The translations under genes and the position numbers were made by a program. Of a DNA stretch of 64,000 nt, positions 25,757 to 34,256 are shown piece by piece. Numbering within the stretch: position 1 is the first letter of the stretch; each line of letters begins with the position of its first letter. A model generated the notes under the pieces. It was not told the DNA's origin. It searched no databases and saw only the letters and a program-made list of their open reading frames with translations. The DNA comes from an uncultured Maribacter sp. (GTDB lineage: Bacteria; Bacteroidota; Bacteroidia; Flavobacteriales; Flavobacteriaceae): NCBI RefSeq assembly GCF_947500985.1, contig NZ_CANMTX010000001.1, forward strand, positions 558,001 through 622,000, read 5' to 3'.

Positions 25757-26650
25757 TCAATATTTAATATCGTTCCAGGTAGTTGCGTATAATGGTGCTA
25801 TTTTATTGAGAGTTTCTTTAAGCTTCACTATATCTACTTTTGGTCCGTCAGAAAAAATATTCTTTATCTCTTCTGATTTTGCATCAAAGAAAGTTGAAAT
25901 CAAAAATGCATTTGGTCTTCTATTGATCATCGTCTGAAACAAATTCATAGTACCTGCAATTACTTGCTTGCCCGTACTATTGTTATCAGGTAATATGTCC
26001 AGCCCTTTTCTGTGATAATTATACATCGCAATACGGTACTCTTTATAGGTATTTGATAATAGATTATCTATCAATTCAAATCTACTTCTGTTTGAATCGG
26101 CAGATTGGCTCCATCCGGCAGAATTACTACCCTGAGCTTGAGTTACAATATTCTGTGCCTTTCTATAAAACTCCGTTCCTCCTTCTAAGGAAAAAGTATC
26201 TGCATCCAACCCTAATATTACATAAACATAATATGCCATCACACTTACCAAATTAGATTCGAACTGATTTTCATTAAAAATTAAAGGTTGAAATTCAATG
26301 TATTGAAAATTGAACGCATTGTCTTTATAATTAAAAACCGGAGATGAATATGAGGTATTATAAACTGGTCTAGAAGATTGTATTTGAATATTACCACTAA
26401 AATTATTGGATTCATAGGAAGTGATGGTGATGAACATTTGAGCATTTACCCTTTCGTTCTCTTTGTACACTCTATTTGTCCACTTTGTCTTATTAATAAA
26501 ATCATTCAACGAACGCTCTAGGGTTTTAAAAACCTGTTGATCACCTTGAGATAGTTGATCAGAATTGAGCGTAACTGCACAAGTTAATTCTTGAGCATTT
26601 GCAACTAAAATAATAAAGGTAAAAAGTAATAGAAATACAGCCTTACGCAT
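25757..26650 (-). CDS. DUF4835 / PorD-like type IX secretion protein
   Basis: A 297-aa exported protein. The ATG at 26650 gives a clean signal peptide (MRKAVFLLLFTFIILVANAQ), while a longer in-frame start at 26689 would bury it. The mature part opens with ELTCAVTLNSDQL and contains FQPLIFNENQFESNLVSVMAYYVYVILGLDADTF in outline, typical of DUF4835, a family annotated as PorD in type IX secretion. It overlaps the 3' end of coaBC by 8 bp. Assignment to the family is from recognition; its molecular role is poorly known. Confidence 0.82.
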   Translation of the reverse strand: MRKAVFLLLFTFIILVANAQELTCAVTLNSDQLSQGDQQVFKTLERSLNDFINKTKWTNRVYKENERVNAQMFITITSYESNNFSGNIQIQSSRPVYNTSYSSPVFNYKDNAFNFQYIEFQPLIFNENQFESNLVSVMAYYVYVILGLDADTFSLEGGTEFYRKAQNIVTQAQGSNSAGWSQSADSNRSRFELIDNLLSNTYKEYRIAMYNYHRKGLDILPDNNSTGKQVIAGTMNLFQTMINRRPNAFLISTFFDAKSEEIKNIFSDGPKVDIVKLKETLNKIAPLYATTWNDIKY

Positions 26651-27848
26651 ACCGTCTTTTAATAATTTCATTGAAGATATCCACGGCAACTTCTGCCTTG
26701 GTCTTTAGTTCAAACGTAGTAATGTTAGAATTGGTATCTATAAATGAAACTTTATTGGTAATGCCACCAAAACCAGCACCTTTATCTCGCATAGAATTCA
26801 ATACGATGGCGTCTAAATTTTTGCGTTTCAGTTTACCTTTTGCGTTTTCAATTTCGTTTTCAGTTTCTAAGGCGAAACCGACTAAGAATTGATTTTTTTT
26901 ATGATCACCGAAGGTTTTTAAAATATCTTTATTCTTCACCAATTCAATAGTGAAGTTTTCTTCGGATTTTTTAATCTTTTGTTCTGCTACAGACTTAGGT
27001 CTATAATCCGCTACAGCTGCTGCACAAATTACGATATCTGAGGTTTCATAATATCTTTGTGCGCTATGATACATGTCGTCTGCTGAAACTACATTAACAA
27101 CATGAATATTGTCGCTAGTAACAGACAAATGTGTAGGACCAGTCACTAAATAAACTTCTGCACCTAAACTTGCCGCTGTTTTAGCGAGTTCAAAACCCAT
27201 TAATCCTGAGGAGTGATTTCCTATAAAACGAACAGGGTCTATTGCTTCGTAGGTTGGACCTGCAGTAATCAACACTTTTTTACCTGACAATGGTAATCCA
27301 TCAGATAACTGCTTTTTAATAAAGCTTACAATATCTTCTGGCTCTGCCATTCTACCTTCGCCATGTAAACCACTAGCAAGCTCGCCACTTGTTGCCGGTA
27401 TAATCATGTTACCAAAAGAAGTAAGCGCATCTAAAGAACTTTTGGTACTTGGGTGCTTGTACATATCAAGATCCATTGCCGGTGCAATAAAAACTGGACA
27501 TTTTGCCGATAAATAAGTAGCCATTAAAATATTGTCGCAGTTACCGCTAGCCATTTTAGACATAGTATTCGCAGTAGCCGGTGCAATGACCATTAAGTTT
27601 GCCCAAAGCCCCATTTCTACATGATTGTTCCAGTCGACGGTATTGTCTTCTGTCTTAACAAAATCAAGCACTACCGGGTTTTTAGCCAAAGTAGCTAGAG
27701 TAAGTGGGGAAACAAAAGAACTGGCGCTATCGGTAAGTATGACCTTAACGTTAGCGCCAGCTTTTATAAATAAACGAACTAAGAATGTTGTTTTGTAAGC
27801 GGCAATTCCTCCTGTGATTCCTAAAAGAATATTTTTGCCGTTCAACAT
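26643..27848 (-). CDS. coaBC: Bifunctional CoaBC
   Basis: Makes 4'-phosphopantetheine from phosphopantothenate and cysteine. The N-terminal flavoprotein decarboxylase domain (about 1-180) has GITGGIAAYKT, the NHVEMGLWANLMVIAPATANT motif with catalytic His, and MDLDMYKHPST. The C-terminal synthetase domain (about 185-401) begins KKVLITAGPTYEAIDPVRFIGN and has CAAAVADYRPK and the K-rich KIKKSE loop. Length is standard. It sits 5 bp downstream of rpoZ and overlaps the DUF4835 gene. Confidence 0.97.
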   Translation of the reverse strand: MLNGKNILLGITGGIAAYKTTFLVRLFIKAGANVKVILTDSASSFVSPLTLATLAKNPVVLDFVKTEDNTVDWNNHVEMGLWANLMVIAPATANTMSKMASGNCDNILMATYLSAKCPVFIAPAMDLDMYKHPSTKSSLDALTSFGNMIIPATSGELASGLHGEGRMAEPEDIVSFIKKQLSDGLPLSGKKVLITAGPTYEAIDPVRFIGNHSSGLMGFELAKTAASLGAEVYLVTGPTHLSVTSDNIHVVNVVSADDMYHSAQRYYETSDIVICAAAVADYRPKSVAEQKIKKSEENFTIELVKNKDILKTFGDHKKNQFLVGFALETENEIENAKGKLKRKNLDAIVLNSMRDKGAGFGGITNKVSFIDTNSNITTFELKTKAEVAVDIFNEIIKRRYA

Positions 27849-27853
27849 ATATC

Positions 27854-28186
27854 TTAAGCGTCTTTTTCTGTATTTCTATGGTAGATTTTATCCATCAACC
27901 ACTCTTCTACCGCCATTGCGTGTGGCTTAGGTAATTTTTCGTAAAACTTAGAAACCTCAATTTGCTCTTTGTTTTCAAAAACCTCCTCTAAACTATCGCT
28001 ATAAGTAGCAAACTCTTCTAATTTCTCTAAAAGCTCTTTCTTAATTTCAGAATTAATCTGAACAGCACGCTTTGCAGCAATTGAAATAGCCTCATAGATA
28101 TTTTCAGTAGGAGCATCAAACTCATTACGGTTAATAGTTACCGTAGATACCGATGCCTTAGAGTTTTTTAAATCGTTCATATTCAT
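27854..28186 (-). CDS. rpoZ: RNA polymerase omega subunit, Bacteroidota type
   Basis: A 110-aa homologue of omega/Rpb6, which helps assemble RNA polymerase. The core segment APTENIYEAISIAAKRAVQIN matches the omega helix that grips the beta' subunit. The C-terminal stretch (KLPKPHAMAVEEWL) is typical of the longer Bacteroidota form. It lies between bamD (11 bp) and coaBC (5 bp), a conserved order in Flavobacteriia. Confidence 0.88.
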   Translation of the reverse strand: MNMNDLKNSKASVSTVTINRNEFDAPTENIYEAISIAAKRAVQINSEIKKELLEKLEEFATYSDSLEEVFENKEQIEVSKFYEKLPKPHAMAVEEWLMDKIYHRNTEKDA

Positions 28187-28197
28187 AATTAAATTAT

Positions 28198-29025
28198 TTA
28201 TTTTGATTCAACGACCTGCGCTTGCATGCGTTGTAATTCTTTATCAATTTTTTCAATTAAATCTGTAGCTTCCTTATCGAATTTAGATTCTGGAAACTGC
28301 TTTTTCATTGCCGCATGAGCAGACTTGGCATTTTTTAAACGTTCTTCTTTTAATTGCTCAAAACTATTCACAGCCATGTGCGTTAATGCTTCAACCTTAA
28401 TAAACATTGCTTCTTCTCTAAAAGGAGAACCAGGATTATCTGACACAAAATTATCGCTCGCCGCTACTGCAGATTTAAGCATATCATAATTGAACTCACC
28501 CAATTTGTTATACTGCTTTAATATTTCAAACGCCTTTTCTTGCTTTTTTGTTGTAAGCTCTTGCGCCATAGTATTGGCTTCGGCATAAAACTCAGATTCT
28601 GAATATGTGTTTATGAAATTCTGTAATTTCAACAACGCCTTATCTGTATCGGTCTGATCTAAAGAATACTCTGGAGATAATTTATAGAAACTTTTGGCTC
28701 CTAAAAAAGTAGCTTCAACGGCTTTATCACTTTTTGGATACGATTTCACAAAACGCTCAAACTGATAGCCTGCCATATTGTAATCTTCTCGCTGAAAGTA
28801 GCTATTAGATAAAAAGAACATAACACGCTCACCTTGAGGCTTACCTACATACTTGGGCGCAATTTGCTCAAGTAATCTGTTAGCCCTTCTAAAATCACCT
28901 TCTTCGTAGAAAGTTTCGGCCATGTCGTATTTCGCTTTTACATCATCGTTCTTAAGTACTTTTTGGTACTCGCTACAAGATTGTAAAGCAATGGCAATCA
29001 ATAGTAATGGAAAAACTCTCCTCAT
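28198..29025 (-). CDS. bamD: Outer-membrane assembly lipoprotein BamD
   Basis: A component of the BAM complex that inserts beta-barrel proteins into the outer membrane. The lipoprotein signal ends in ALQSC (Cys near 17 from the chosen start), followed by TPR-like helical repeats (YDMAETFYEEGDFRRANRLLEQI, VMFFLSNSYFQREDYNMA, given in outline). An ATG four codons upstream (29037) exists. I prefer 29025, because the -7 box at 29041-29048 would start transcription downstream of the first ATG. It heads the rpoZ-coaBC-DUF4835 set. Confidence 0.92.
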   Translation of the reverse strand: MRRVFPLLLIAIALQSCSEYQKVLKNDDVKAKYDMAETFYEEGDFRRANRLLEQIAPKYVGKPQGERVMFFLSNSYFQREDYNMAGYQFERFVKSYPKSDKAVEATFLGAKSFYKLSPEYSLDQTDTDKALLKLQNFINTYSESEFYAEANTMAQELTTKKQEKAFEILKQYNKLGEFNYDMLKSAVAASDNFVSDNPGSPFREEAMFIKVEALTHMAVNSFEQLKEERLKNAKSAHAAMKKQFPESKFDKEATDLIEKIDKELQRMQAQVVESK

Positions 29026-29040
29026 TTTAAAAAACATTTT

Positions 29041-29048
29041 GCAAAATT
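29041..29048 (-). promoter_or_regulatory. bamD -7 promoter element
   Basis: The minus strand reads TAATTTTG, matching TAnnTTTG. Transcription would begin near 29034, between the two possible ATGs, so it favours the start at 29025. Confidence 0.5.
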
Positions 29049-29144
29049 AGTGATTATCAATGGATTTAAAAAACATTTTAAACCAATAAAAATACAGGCT
29101 TTACACCACAAGAATGTCCTACTAAGTGAAGATTTAACGAATAT

Positions 29145-30035
29145 TTATGCTGGTATGCGTATCATAGATTCCATAAATGAAACAATTCTATGCTTTAAAG
29201 CATCACTTGCCGTTATTAATGGTAACCTCACAAGGGGTTTTGCCAAGCCTAAATATTCAAAAATAACTTTGATACCTGCTGGGTTTCCTTCTTCGAAAAT
29301 CAACTTCATACCATCTTGCATTTTATAATGGTAGCTATAGGCTACTTCAGTATTACCATCTAATCCTTCATGAACCATTTTTGAAAATTCTTCTGGTAAA
29401 CCTTGACCAATAACTGAAATTACCCCGTCACCACCGGCAACTATTGTTGGTAATGCCGAAATATCATCTCCAGAAAGTACTAAGAAACCTTCTGGTCTTT
29501 TTGATATTAGTTCCTGAACTTGGGTCATATCTCCGCAAGCTTCTTTAACTGCTACTATATTATCAAATTTCTTTGCTAGGCGTACTACTGTTTCTGGCAA
29601 CATATTACTACCGGTACGACCAGGTACATTATATAAAATAATCGGTAACGGTGATGCTTGCGAAAGTGCTGCGAAGTGCTGATAAATACCTTCTTGCGTA
29701 GGTCTATTGTAATATGGAGAAACAGATAGAATGGCATCATATGCAGATAAATCCGCAGATTGTAACTCTTCTACCAAAGCCATGGTATTATTACCGCCAA
29801 TACCAATAACTAAAGGCAATGCACCTTGATTGGCTTCTTCAACGGTACGCATAACTAGTAGCTTTTCTGCTTTTGATAGGGTTACCGATTCGGCAGTAGT
29901 GCCTAATACTACCAAATAATCTATATTGCCTTCAATATTAAAGGCTACAACTTTTTTAAGAGCCTCTACATCTACTGATCCATCTTCTTTAAAAGGCGTT
30001 ATCAACGCTACTCCTGCTCCCCTTAAATCTTTCAT
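29145..30035 (-). CDS. dapA: 4-hydroxy-tetrahydrodipicolinate synthase
   Basis: Condenses pyruvate and aspartate semialdehyde in lysine and diaminopimelate synthesis. The 296-aa TIM barrel has GAGVALITPF near the N-terminus, the GTTAES phosphate-like loop, YYNRPTQEGIYQHF, YNVPGRTGSNM and the Schiff-base lysine in VAVKEACGD. GGDGVISV lies in the later part. It is placed 3 bp after the DUF6913 gene. With dapF elsewhere in the window it supplies meso-DAP for peptidoglycan. Confidence 0.96.
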   Translation of the reverse strand: MKDLRGAGVALITPFKEDGSVDVEALKKVVAFNIEGNIDYLVVLGTTAESVTLSKAEKLLVMRTVEEANQGALPLVIGIGGNNTMALVEELQSADLSAYDAILSVSPYYNRPTQEGIYQHFAALSQASPLPIILYNVPGRTGSNMLPETVVRLAKKFDNIVAVKEACGDMTQVQELISKRPEGFLVLSGDDISALPTIVAGGDGVISVIGQGLPEEFSKMVHEGLDGNTEVAYSYHYKMQDGMKLIFEEGNPAGIKVIFEYLGLAKPLVRLPLITASDALKHRIVSFMESMIRIPA

Positions 30036-30037
30036 AA

Positions 30038-30571
30038 TTAAATCTCTTTAAAAATGCCCAAGTACTTTTTCAATTCTTTTTTAAATATTTGAAAGTCCTT
30101 CAATGGCGTATCTAACATTAAATCATTGTAAGTAGGTCCCACTTCTGTAAATCCTACTTTTAAACGAGCCTTTGCCTTCACCGACATTAAATTCAACAAC
30201 AGGCTATCCTCATTATAATAATTCACTAAAAGGTCATATTCTCGTCCTAAAAACTCAAGGGCATAACTGTTTTCAATTTCACCGTTCCACCCTAAGTCCT
30301 TATCTGAAAAAACAGGAGTGGCATATGGTGAGTTTTTATCATAAAAACGCTTATATCCAATAATTTTAACCGCATTGGGATGCAACGATAACTCTTCCTG
30401 AAACTGAAAAAACACTTCAGATTTCTCAAATTTATCTAAATCCACAATACAACCTACAGAACGTATTCCCTTACCCTCACGCGCTACAGCAACTGGTGTT
30501 GCCACCAATTGTTTTAATATCTTACGGCCAGATTTCCGTTTAAACTTGTCCTTAATTTCTTTTAAAAACAT
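30038..30571 (-). CDS. DUF6913-family conserved protein
   Basis: A 177-aa cytoplasmic protein with no signal peptide, recognised as the DUF6913 family found beside dapA in Flavobacteriia. The N-terminus is basic (KEIKDKFKRKSGRKILKQ). The centre contains DKDLGWNGEIENSYALEFL and LLVNYYNEDSLLLNLMSVKAKARLKVGF in outline. There are no catalytic motifs I can name. It is transcribed with dapA from a promoter shared head-to-head with the 5'-nucleotidase gene. Function unknown. Confidence 0.75.
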   Translation of the reverse strand: MFLKEIKDKFKRKSGRKILKQLVATPVAVAREGKGIRSVGCIVDLDKFEKSEVFFQFQEELSLHPNAVKIIGYKRFYDKNSPYATPVFSDKDLGWNGEIENSYALEFLGREYDLLVNYYNEDSLLLNLMSVKAKARLKVGFTEVGPTYNDLMLDTPLKDFQIFKKELKKYLGIFKEI

Positions 30572-30578
30572 GTATTTT

Positions 30579-30596
30579 TACATTTAGACAAATGTA
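30579..30596. promoter_or_regulatory. Overlapping divergent -7 boxes in a palindrome
   Basis: TACATTTAGACAAATGTA is a perfect 7-bp-arm palindrome. Read on the minus strand it gives TACATTTG (exact TAnnTTTG, for the DUF6913-dapA unit). Read on the plus strand it gives TACATTTA (for the 5'-nucleotidase gene at 30617). The two promoters would compete for RNA polymerase. Confidence 0.5.
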
Positions 30597-30616
30597 AATA
30601 ATATCCCTGCAACTCT

Positions 30617-31402
30617 ATGGCGAAGTTAAAACACTTTGGTATTTTAAATATAAAACATTATGTTATATTTATAACATTACTGAATTTAGCATCTTGTAAA
30701 AACAGCCCTGAGCAACTAAAAGAACTGACTGGCAAGCAGATACCTATCGACACTAGTTTTACTTCAGTTGACAGTATTGAGAAATTTATTCAGCCTTATC
30801 ATGATCGCGTTGAAAGTATTTTAGACAGTACTTTGGCGTATGCACCTTTTGTAATCACCAAAACCGATGGCAAATTCAATACCACAGCTGGTAATTTAAT
30901 GGCAGATATTGTATTGAGTGAAACCAATTCAATATTCAATAAACGTACAGGGCATACTATTGATCTGGTATTATTAAACCATGGTGGTATTCGATCTATT
31001 ATATCTGTGGGTAATGTAACTTCTAGAACTGCATACGAAGTAATGCCTTTTGAAAATTCGGTAGTAGTCGTAGAACTTAAAGGCGATGCCCTATTAAAAA
31101 TGGTCGACTACCTAATACAATCTAAAAGAGCACACCCTGTTGCTGGTATACAGCTTATACTTAATAAAGACAACACGGTCAATACTTTTAATATTAACGG
31201 TAAACCTGTAGATAAAAACAAATCTTATTATGTTGCTACTTCTGACTATCTAGTAACTGGTGGCGACAATATGAACTTTTTTAAAGAAGCGCTTTCTAAA
31301 ACAGAAACCGATTATAAAATACGAAATGCCATGATAGATTTCTTTTCTAAAGTGGATACCCTTGCACCAAAAGTAGATTTAAGATACTATCAATTACAGT
31401 AA
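30617..31402 (+). CDS. 5'-nucleotidase C-terminal-domain lipoprotein
   Basis: A 261-aa exported protein that holds only the substrate-binding domain of UshA-type 5'-nucleotidases. The lipobox is LASC (Cys near 27). The domain shows GKFNTTAGNLMADIVLSE, NHGGIRS, PFENSVVVVELKG and YYVATSDYLVTGGDN in outline, all typical of 5_nucleotid_C. The metallophosphatase half is encoded by the next gene 1 bp away, so the enzyme is split in two. A periplasmic or surface nucleotidase is likely. Confidence 0.9.
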   Translation: MAKLKHFGILNIKHYVIFITLLNLASCKNSPEQLKELTGKQIPIDTSFTSVDSIEKFIQPYHDRVESILDSTLAYAPFVITKTDGKFNTTAGNLMADIVLSETNSIFNKRTGHTIDLVLLNHGGIRSIISVGNVTSRTAYEVMPFENSVVVVELKGDALLKMVDYLIQSKRAHPVAGIQLILNKDNTVNTFNINGKPVDKNKSYYVATSDYLVTGGDNMNFFKEALSKTETDYKIRNAMIDFFSKVDTLAPKVDLRYYQLQ

Positions 31403-31403
31403 A

Positions 31404-32309
31404 ATGGAAAGAAGAAAATTTATACGAAATACTGCCGCATCGTCTAGTCTATTGACTCTTGGTGGCTTAGGTCTAAACTCTTGCAACGTTTTTACAAAAA
31501 AGCATATTACTATCTTACATACCAACGATGTACATAGCCATGTAGATGCATTCCCCAAAGACCATGCAGATTTTCCTGGGTTGGGAGGTTTGGCGCGTAG
31601 AGCTGGTTTGGTAGATAGCATTAGAAAAGAAAACCCACATACATTTCTATTTGATGCCGGTGATATTTTTCAAGGTACCCCCTACTTCAATTTTTATGGT
31701 GGTGAACTAGAATTTAAATTGATGAGCATGCTTAATTATGATGCTACCACTATTGGCAATCATGATTTTGACAATGGTATTGACGGATTATTAGCGCAAA
31801 TACCTTACGCTAAATTTAATTTTATCAGTGCCAATTACGACTTTTCAAATACGATTTTGGACGGATTAACACAACCTTATAAAATTTATGAGAAGGACGG
31901 AATTAAAGTTGGTGTCTACGGATTAGGGATTAAACTTGCTGGTTTGGTCACCAAACAACTCTATAAAGAAACCATATTTCTTGACCCTTATGAACTGGCA
32001 ACCGATATGGAGACAAAACTTAAGGAAGAGGAAAAGTGCGATTTGGTTATTTGCCTTTCTCATTTAGGATATGAATATAGCACTGAAAAACCAGATGATT
32101 TAAAGCTAGCAAAGAGAACTAAATACACCGATTTAATTATTGGTGGTCATACCCATACATTTTTAGATAAACCAACTGTAGTTACCAATACTGCAGACCG
32201 TGATGTATTGGTTAATCAAGTGGGATGTTTTGGCGTGAACCTTGGTCGTATAGATTTCTATTTTGATAACAAAAACACTATAGCTAACGGATACACAATT
32301 AAAGTCTAA
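31404..32309 (+). CDS. Metallophosphatase half of a split 5'-nucleotidase
   Basis: A 301-aa calcineurin-like phosphoesterase. The N-terminus has a Tat-like start (ERRKFIRNTAASS) and a Cys at NSC that may be lipidated. Metal-binding motifs are all there: HTNDVHSH (D and H), FDAGDIFQGTP (D), IGNHDFDNG (N and H), CLSHLG and GGHTHTF. Its partner domain is the gene just upstream, in reverse order to the usual fused enzyme. The two products probably act together outside the cytoplasm. Confidence 0.92.
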   Translation: MERRKFIRNTAASSSLLTLGGLGLNSCNVFTKKHITILHTNDVHSHVDAFPKDHADFPGLGGLARRAGLVDSIRKENPHTFLFDAGDIFQGTPYFNFYGGELEFKLMSMLNYDATTIGNHDFDNGIDGLLAQIPYAKFNFISANYDFSNTILDGLTQPYKIYEKDGIKVGVYGLGIKLAGLVTKQLYKETIFLDPYELATDMETKLKEEEKCDLVICLSHLGYEYSTEKPDDLKLAKRTKYTDLIIGGHTHTFLDKPTVVTNTADRDVLVNQVGCFGVNLGRIDFYFDNKNTIANGYTIKV

Positions 32310-32324
32310 AAATTAGATCTTAAC

Positions 32325-32774
32325 ATGCTTTACTATAAACGTTGTTCTAGCGATAACCCAAATTTTAAGGAATTAGTAGCGCTGCTTGATGCAGATTTAG
32401 CACTGCGCGATGGTGATGAAAATACTTTTTACGCGCAATTTAATGGCATTATGTCCTTAAAAAATTGTGTTGTCTTTTATGCTGACGAAACCCTTGTTGC
32501 TTGCGGCGCTTTCAAAGAGTTTAACAAAGACTCGGTTGAGATTAAACGCATGTATGTTCAACCAGATTACCGAGGAAAAGGAATTGCCTCAAAAGTACTA
32601 GTAGTATTAGAAGAGTGGGCAAAAGAATTGAATTACAGCTACTCCGTCTTAGAAACAGGATTACGACAACCTGAAGCCATTGCACTCTACAAAAAGAATA
32701 ACTATACCGTTATCGATAACTACGCCCCTTATGAGCATATGAAGAATAGTGTTTGTTTTAGGAAGGTGTTGTAA
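32325..32774 (+). CDS. GNAT-family N-acetyltransferase
   Basis: A 149-aa single-domain acetyltransferase. The acetyl-CoA motif A reads VQPDYRGKGIASKVL near residue 78, preceded by the strand VEIKRMYV. The C-terminal YKKNNYTVIDNY segment matches motif B. It lies 15 bp after the phosphoesterase gene and may share its transcript. The acceptor is unknown; the family acts on amines of small molecules or proteins. Confidence 0.87.
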   Translation: MLYYKRCSSDNPNFKELVALLDADLALRDGDENTFYAQFNGIMSLKNCVVFYADETLVACGAFKEFNKDSVEIKRMYVQPDYRGKGIASKVLVVLEEWAKELNYSYSVLETGLRQPEAIALYKKNNYTVIDNYAPYEHMKNSVCFRKVL

Positions 32775-33117
32775 ATTTATTTCTACGATATTATCATGTA
32801 TGGATATAGAAAAGAAAAGTGTAATTAGTTTAGCATAAGTCAAACACCATCTCTTAATAAATACTATGATTGTCAAAACGGATTAAATAATATCTTAACC
32901 ACATAAATCCTAAATTAAATTCCAAATGCATTAACTTATAATAATTCTGCAAACTTTAGCATTGTTAACCAGCAAGCTTTATTTATGTTCCATCATCTTG
33001 AAATAATTTATATTTTCTGTGCTAGAGCCCTTTAAAACTAAATAGAAAAATTCATGTATTTGCACACTACTAATCTCTTTTAATTTTTGTATTTATGAAT
33101 AACAATCACTCATCAAA
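32775..33117. other. 343-bp non-coding gap
   Basis: Very AT-rich, with no convincing ORF, RNA gene or strong hairpin. Near the downstream end, TATTTGCAC at about 33056 and TAATTTTTG near 33080 resemble -7 boxes for the Crp/Fnr gene but are off consensus by one base. An 11-codon ATG frame at 33095 overlaps the Crp gene start and is probably chance. Confidence 0.5.
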
Positions 33118-33681
33118 ATGGAAAAATTAAAAACATGCATCTCAAATCAAGTAACTATCGACAATAGCTCAATGGATGCTATTATTTCGGTTTTTAAACC
33201 AATGAATATTTCTAAAGGTAATTTCTTTTTAGAATCTGGAAAAGCCTGCAGACAAATGGCATTTATTGCATCTGGCTATTTGCGAATGTACGACATTGTT
33301 GATGGCAAGGAAATCACCTTATGGATAGGTAGTTCGGGTAAATTTATTACATCACTTTCAAGCTTTGTTTTTGAAACCCATAACCACTGGAACATTCAAG
33401 CTATTACCGATTGCACTCTTAATGTCATCAATAGAGAAGATCATTTTAAACTAAATAAAACAGAACCAAAATGGTTGGAATTTGACAACCTTCTGTTGGC
33501 GAATTCTTTCGCCTTGTTAGAAAAAAGTATGTTCTCCCAACTACATACCACAGCAAAACAAAGATTTCAAAGCTTACTAGAAGAAGAACCGGAACTCTTT
33601 AATACCGTACCATTGCAATACATAGCTTCTATGTTAGGTATTACACCAGAATCATTAAGTAGGTTGAGAAAATTGAATTAA
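33118..33681 (+). CDS. Crp/Fnr-family transcriptional regulator
   Basis: A 187-aa regulator with a cyclic-nucleotide-binding-like beta-roll (about 20-110; FFLESGKACRQMAFIASGYLRMYDI in outline) and a C-terminal HTH (VPLQYIASMLGITPESLSRLR). No Cys cluster for an iron-sulfur centre is seen. Small Crp-type regulators of this form are common in Flavobacteriia, where the ligand is usually unknown. The membrane protein gene that follows in the same direction is a possible target. Confidence 0.9.
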   Translation: MEKLKTCISNQVTIDNSSMDAIISVFKPMNISKGNFFLESGKACRQMAFIASGYLRMYDIVDGKEITLWIGSSGKFITSLSSFVFETHNHWNIQAITDCTLNVINREDHFKLNKTEPKWLEFDNLLLANSFALLEKSMFSQLHTTAKQRFQSLLEEEPELFNTVPLQYIASMLGITPESLSRLRKLN

Positions 33682-33746
33682 CTATCATTTGTCAAGAGAG
33701 ATGATGTCTTGATTACGGAAATTTGCAAAAACAAGATTTTCAACTC

Positions 33747-34130
33747 ATGAACAAATTACAAAACGCTTTAAAAGCCAATGCCATATTCTCTAGCATTTCA
33801 GGCATATTACTGATTATATTTAATTCTAAAATAGCTGCACTATTCGGTACGGACAATACTACTATCTTTTGGGTGGTTGGTTTGGTGTTACTTTATTTCA
33901 CCATTACTATTTGGTATGAGATTAAAAAACAAAGAAGATTAGCTGTGCTATGGATTATTATTCAAGACATTTTATGGGTGGTAGCCAGCTTAATGATAAT
34001 TGTACTCAATCCCTTTGATATTACCTCTACGGGGAATTTAATTATTGGAATTATTGGGGTAATTGTATTGTTTATGGCGATAAAACAAACAAAAGCACTC
34101 AATCAAAACAAAACCGCTACCAAAAATTAA
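33747..34130 (+). CDS. Small four-helix membrane protein
   Basis: A 127-aa inner-membrane protein with four predicted helices (about residues 10-27, 37-56, 67-87 and 97-115 of this start) and a basic C-terminus. The ATG at 33747 was chosen; a TTG eight codons earlier (33723) is possible but less likely. I recognise no family motif. It is 65 bp downstream of the Crp/Fnr gene and co-directional, so it may be controlled by that regulator. Confidence 0.72.
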   Translation: MNKLQNALKANAIFSSISGILLIIFNSKIAALFGTDNTTIFWVVGLVLLYFTITIWYEIKKQRRLAVLWIIIQDILWVVASLMIIVLNPFDITSTGNLIIGIIGVIVLFMAIKQTKALNQNKTATKN

Positions 34131-34256
34131 TAAAACACATGAAATGATTTGCTTCACATCGGAATAAAAAAAAATTAGTTATAAGCATAAGGTTACTTCT
34201 TATAAATTCAAATATTTATCTTTAAAGTTCTTTTTATTAACCTTATATTTTTTCTA

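Noticed and set aside
33095..33130. Upstream 11-codon ORF overlapping the Crp/Fnr start
   Set aside because: Very short and Asn-rich in an AT-rich leader; no sign of conservation can be judged, likely chance.
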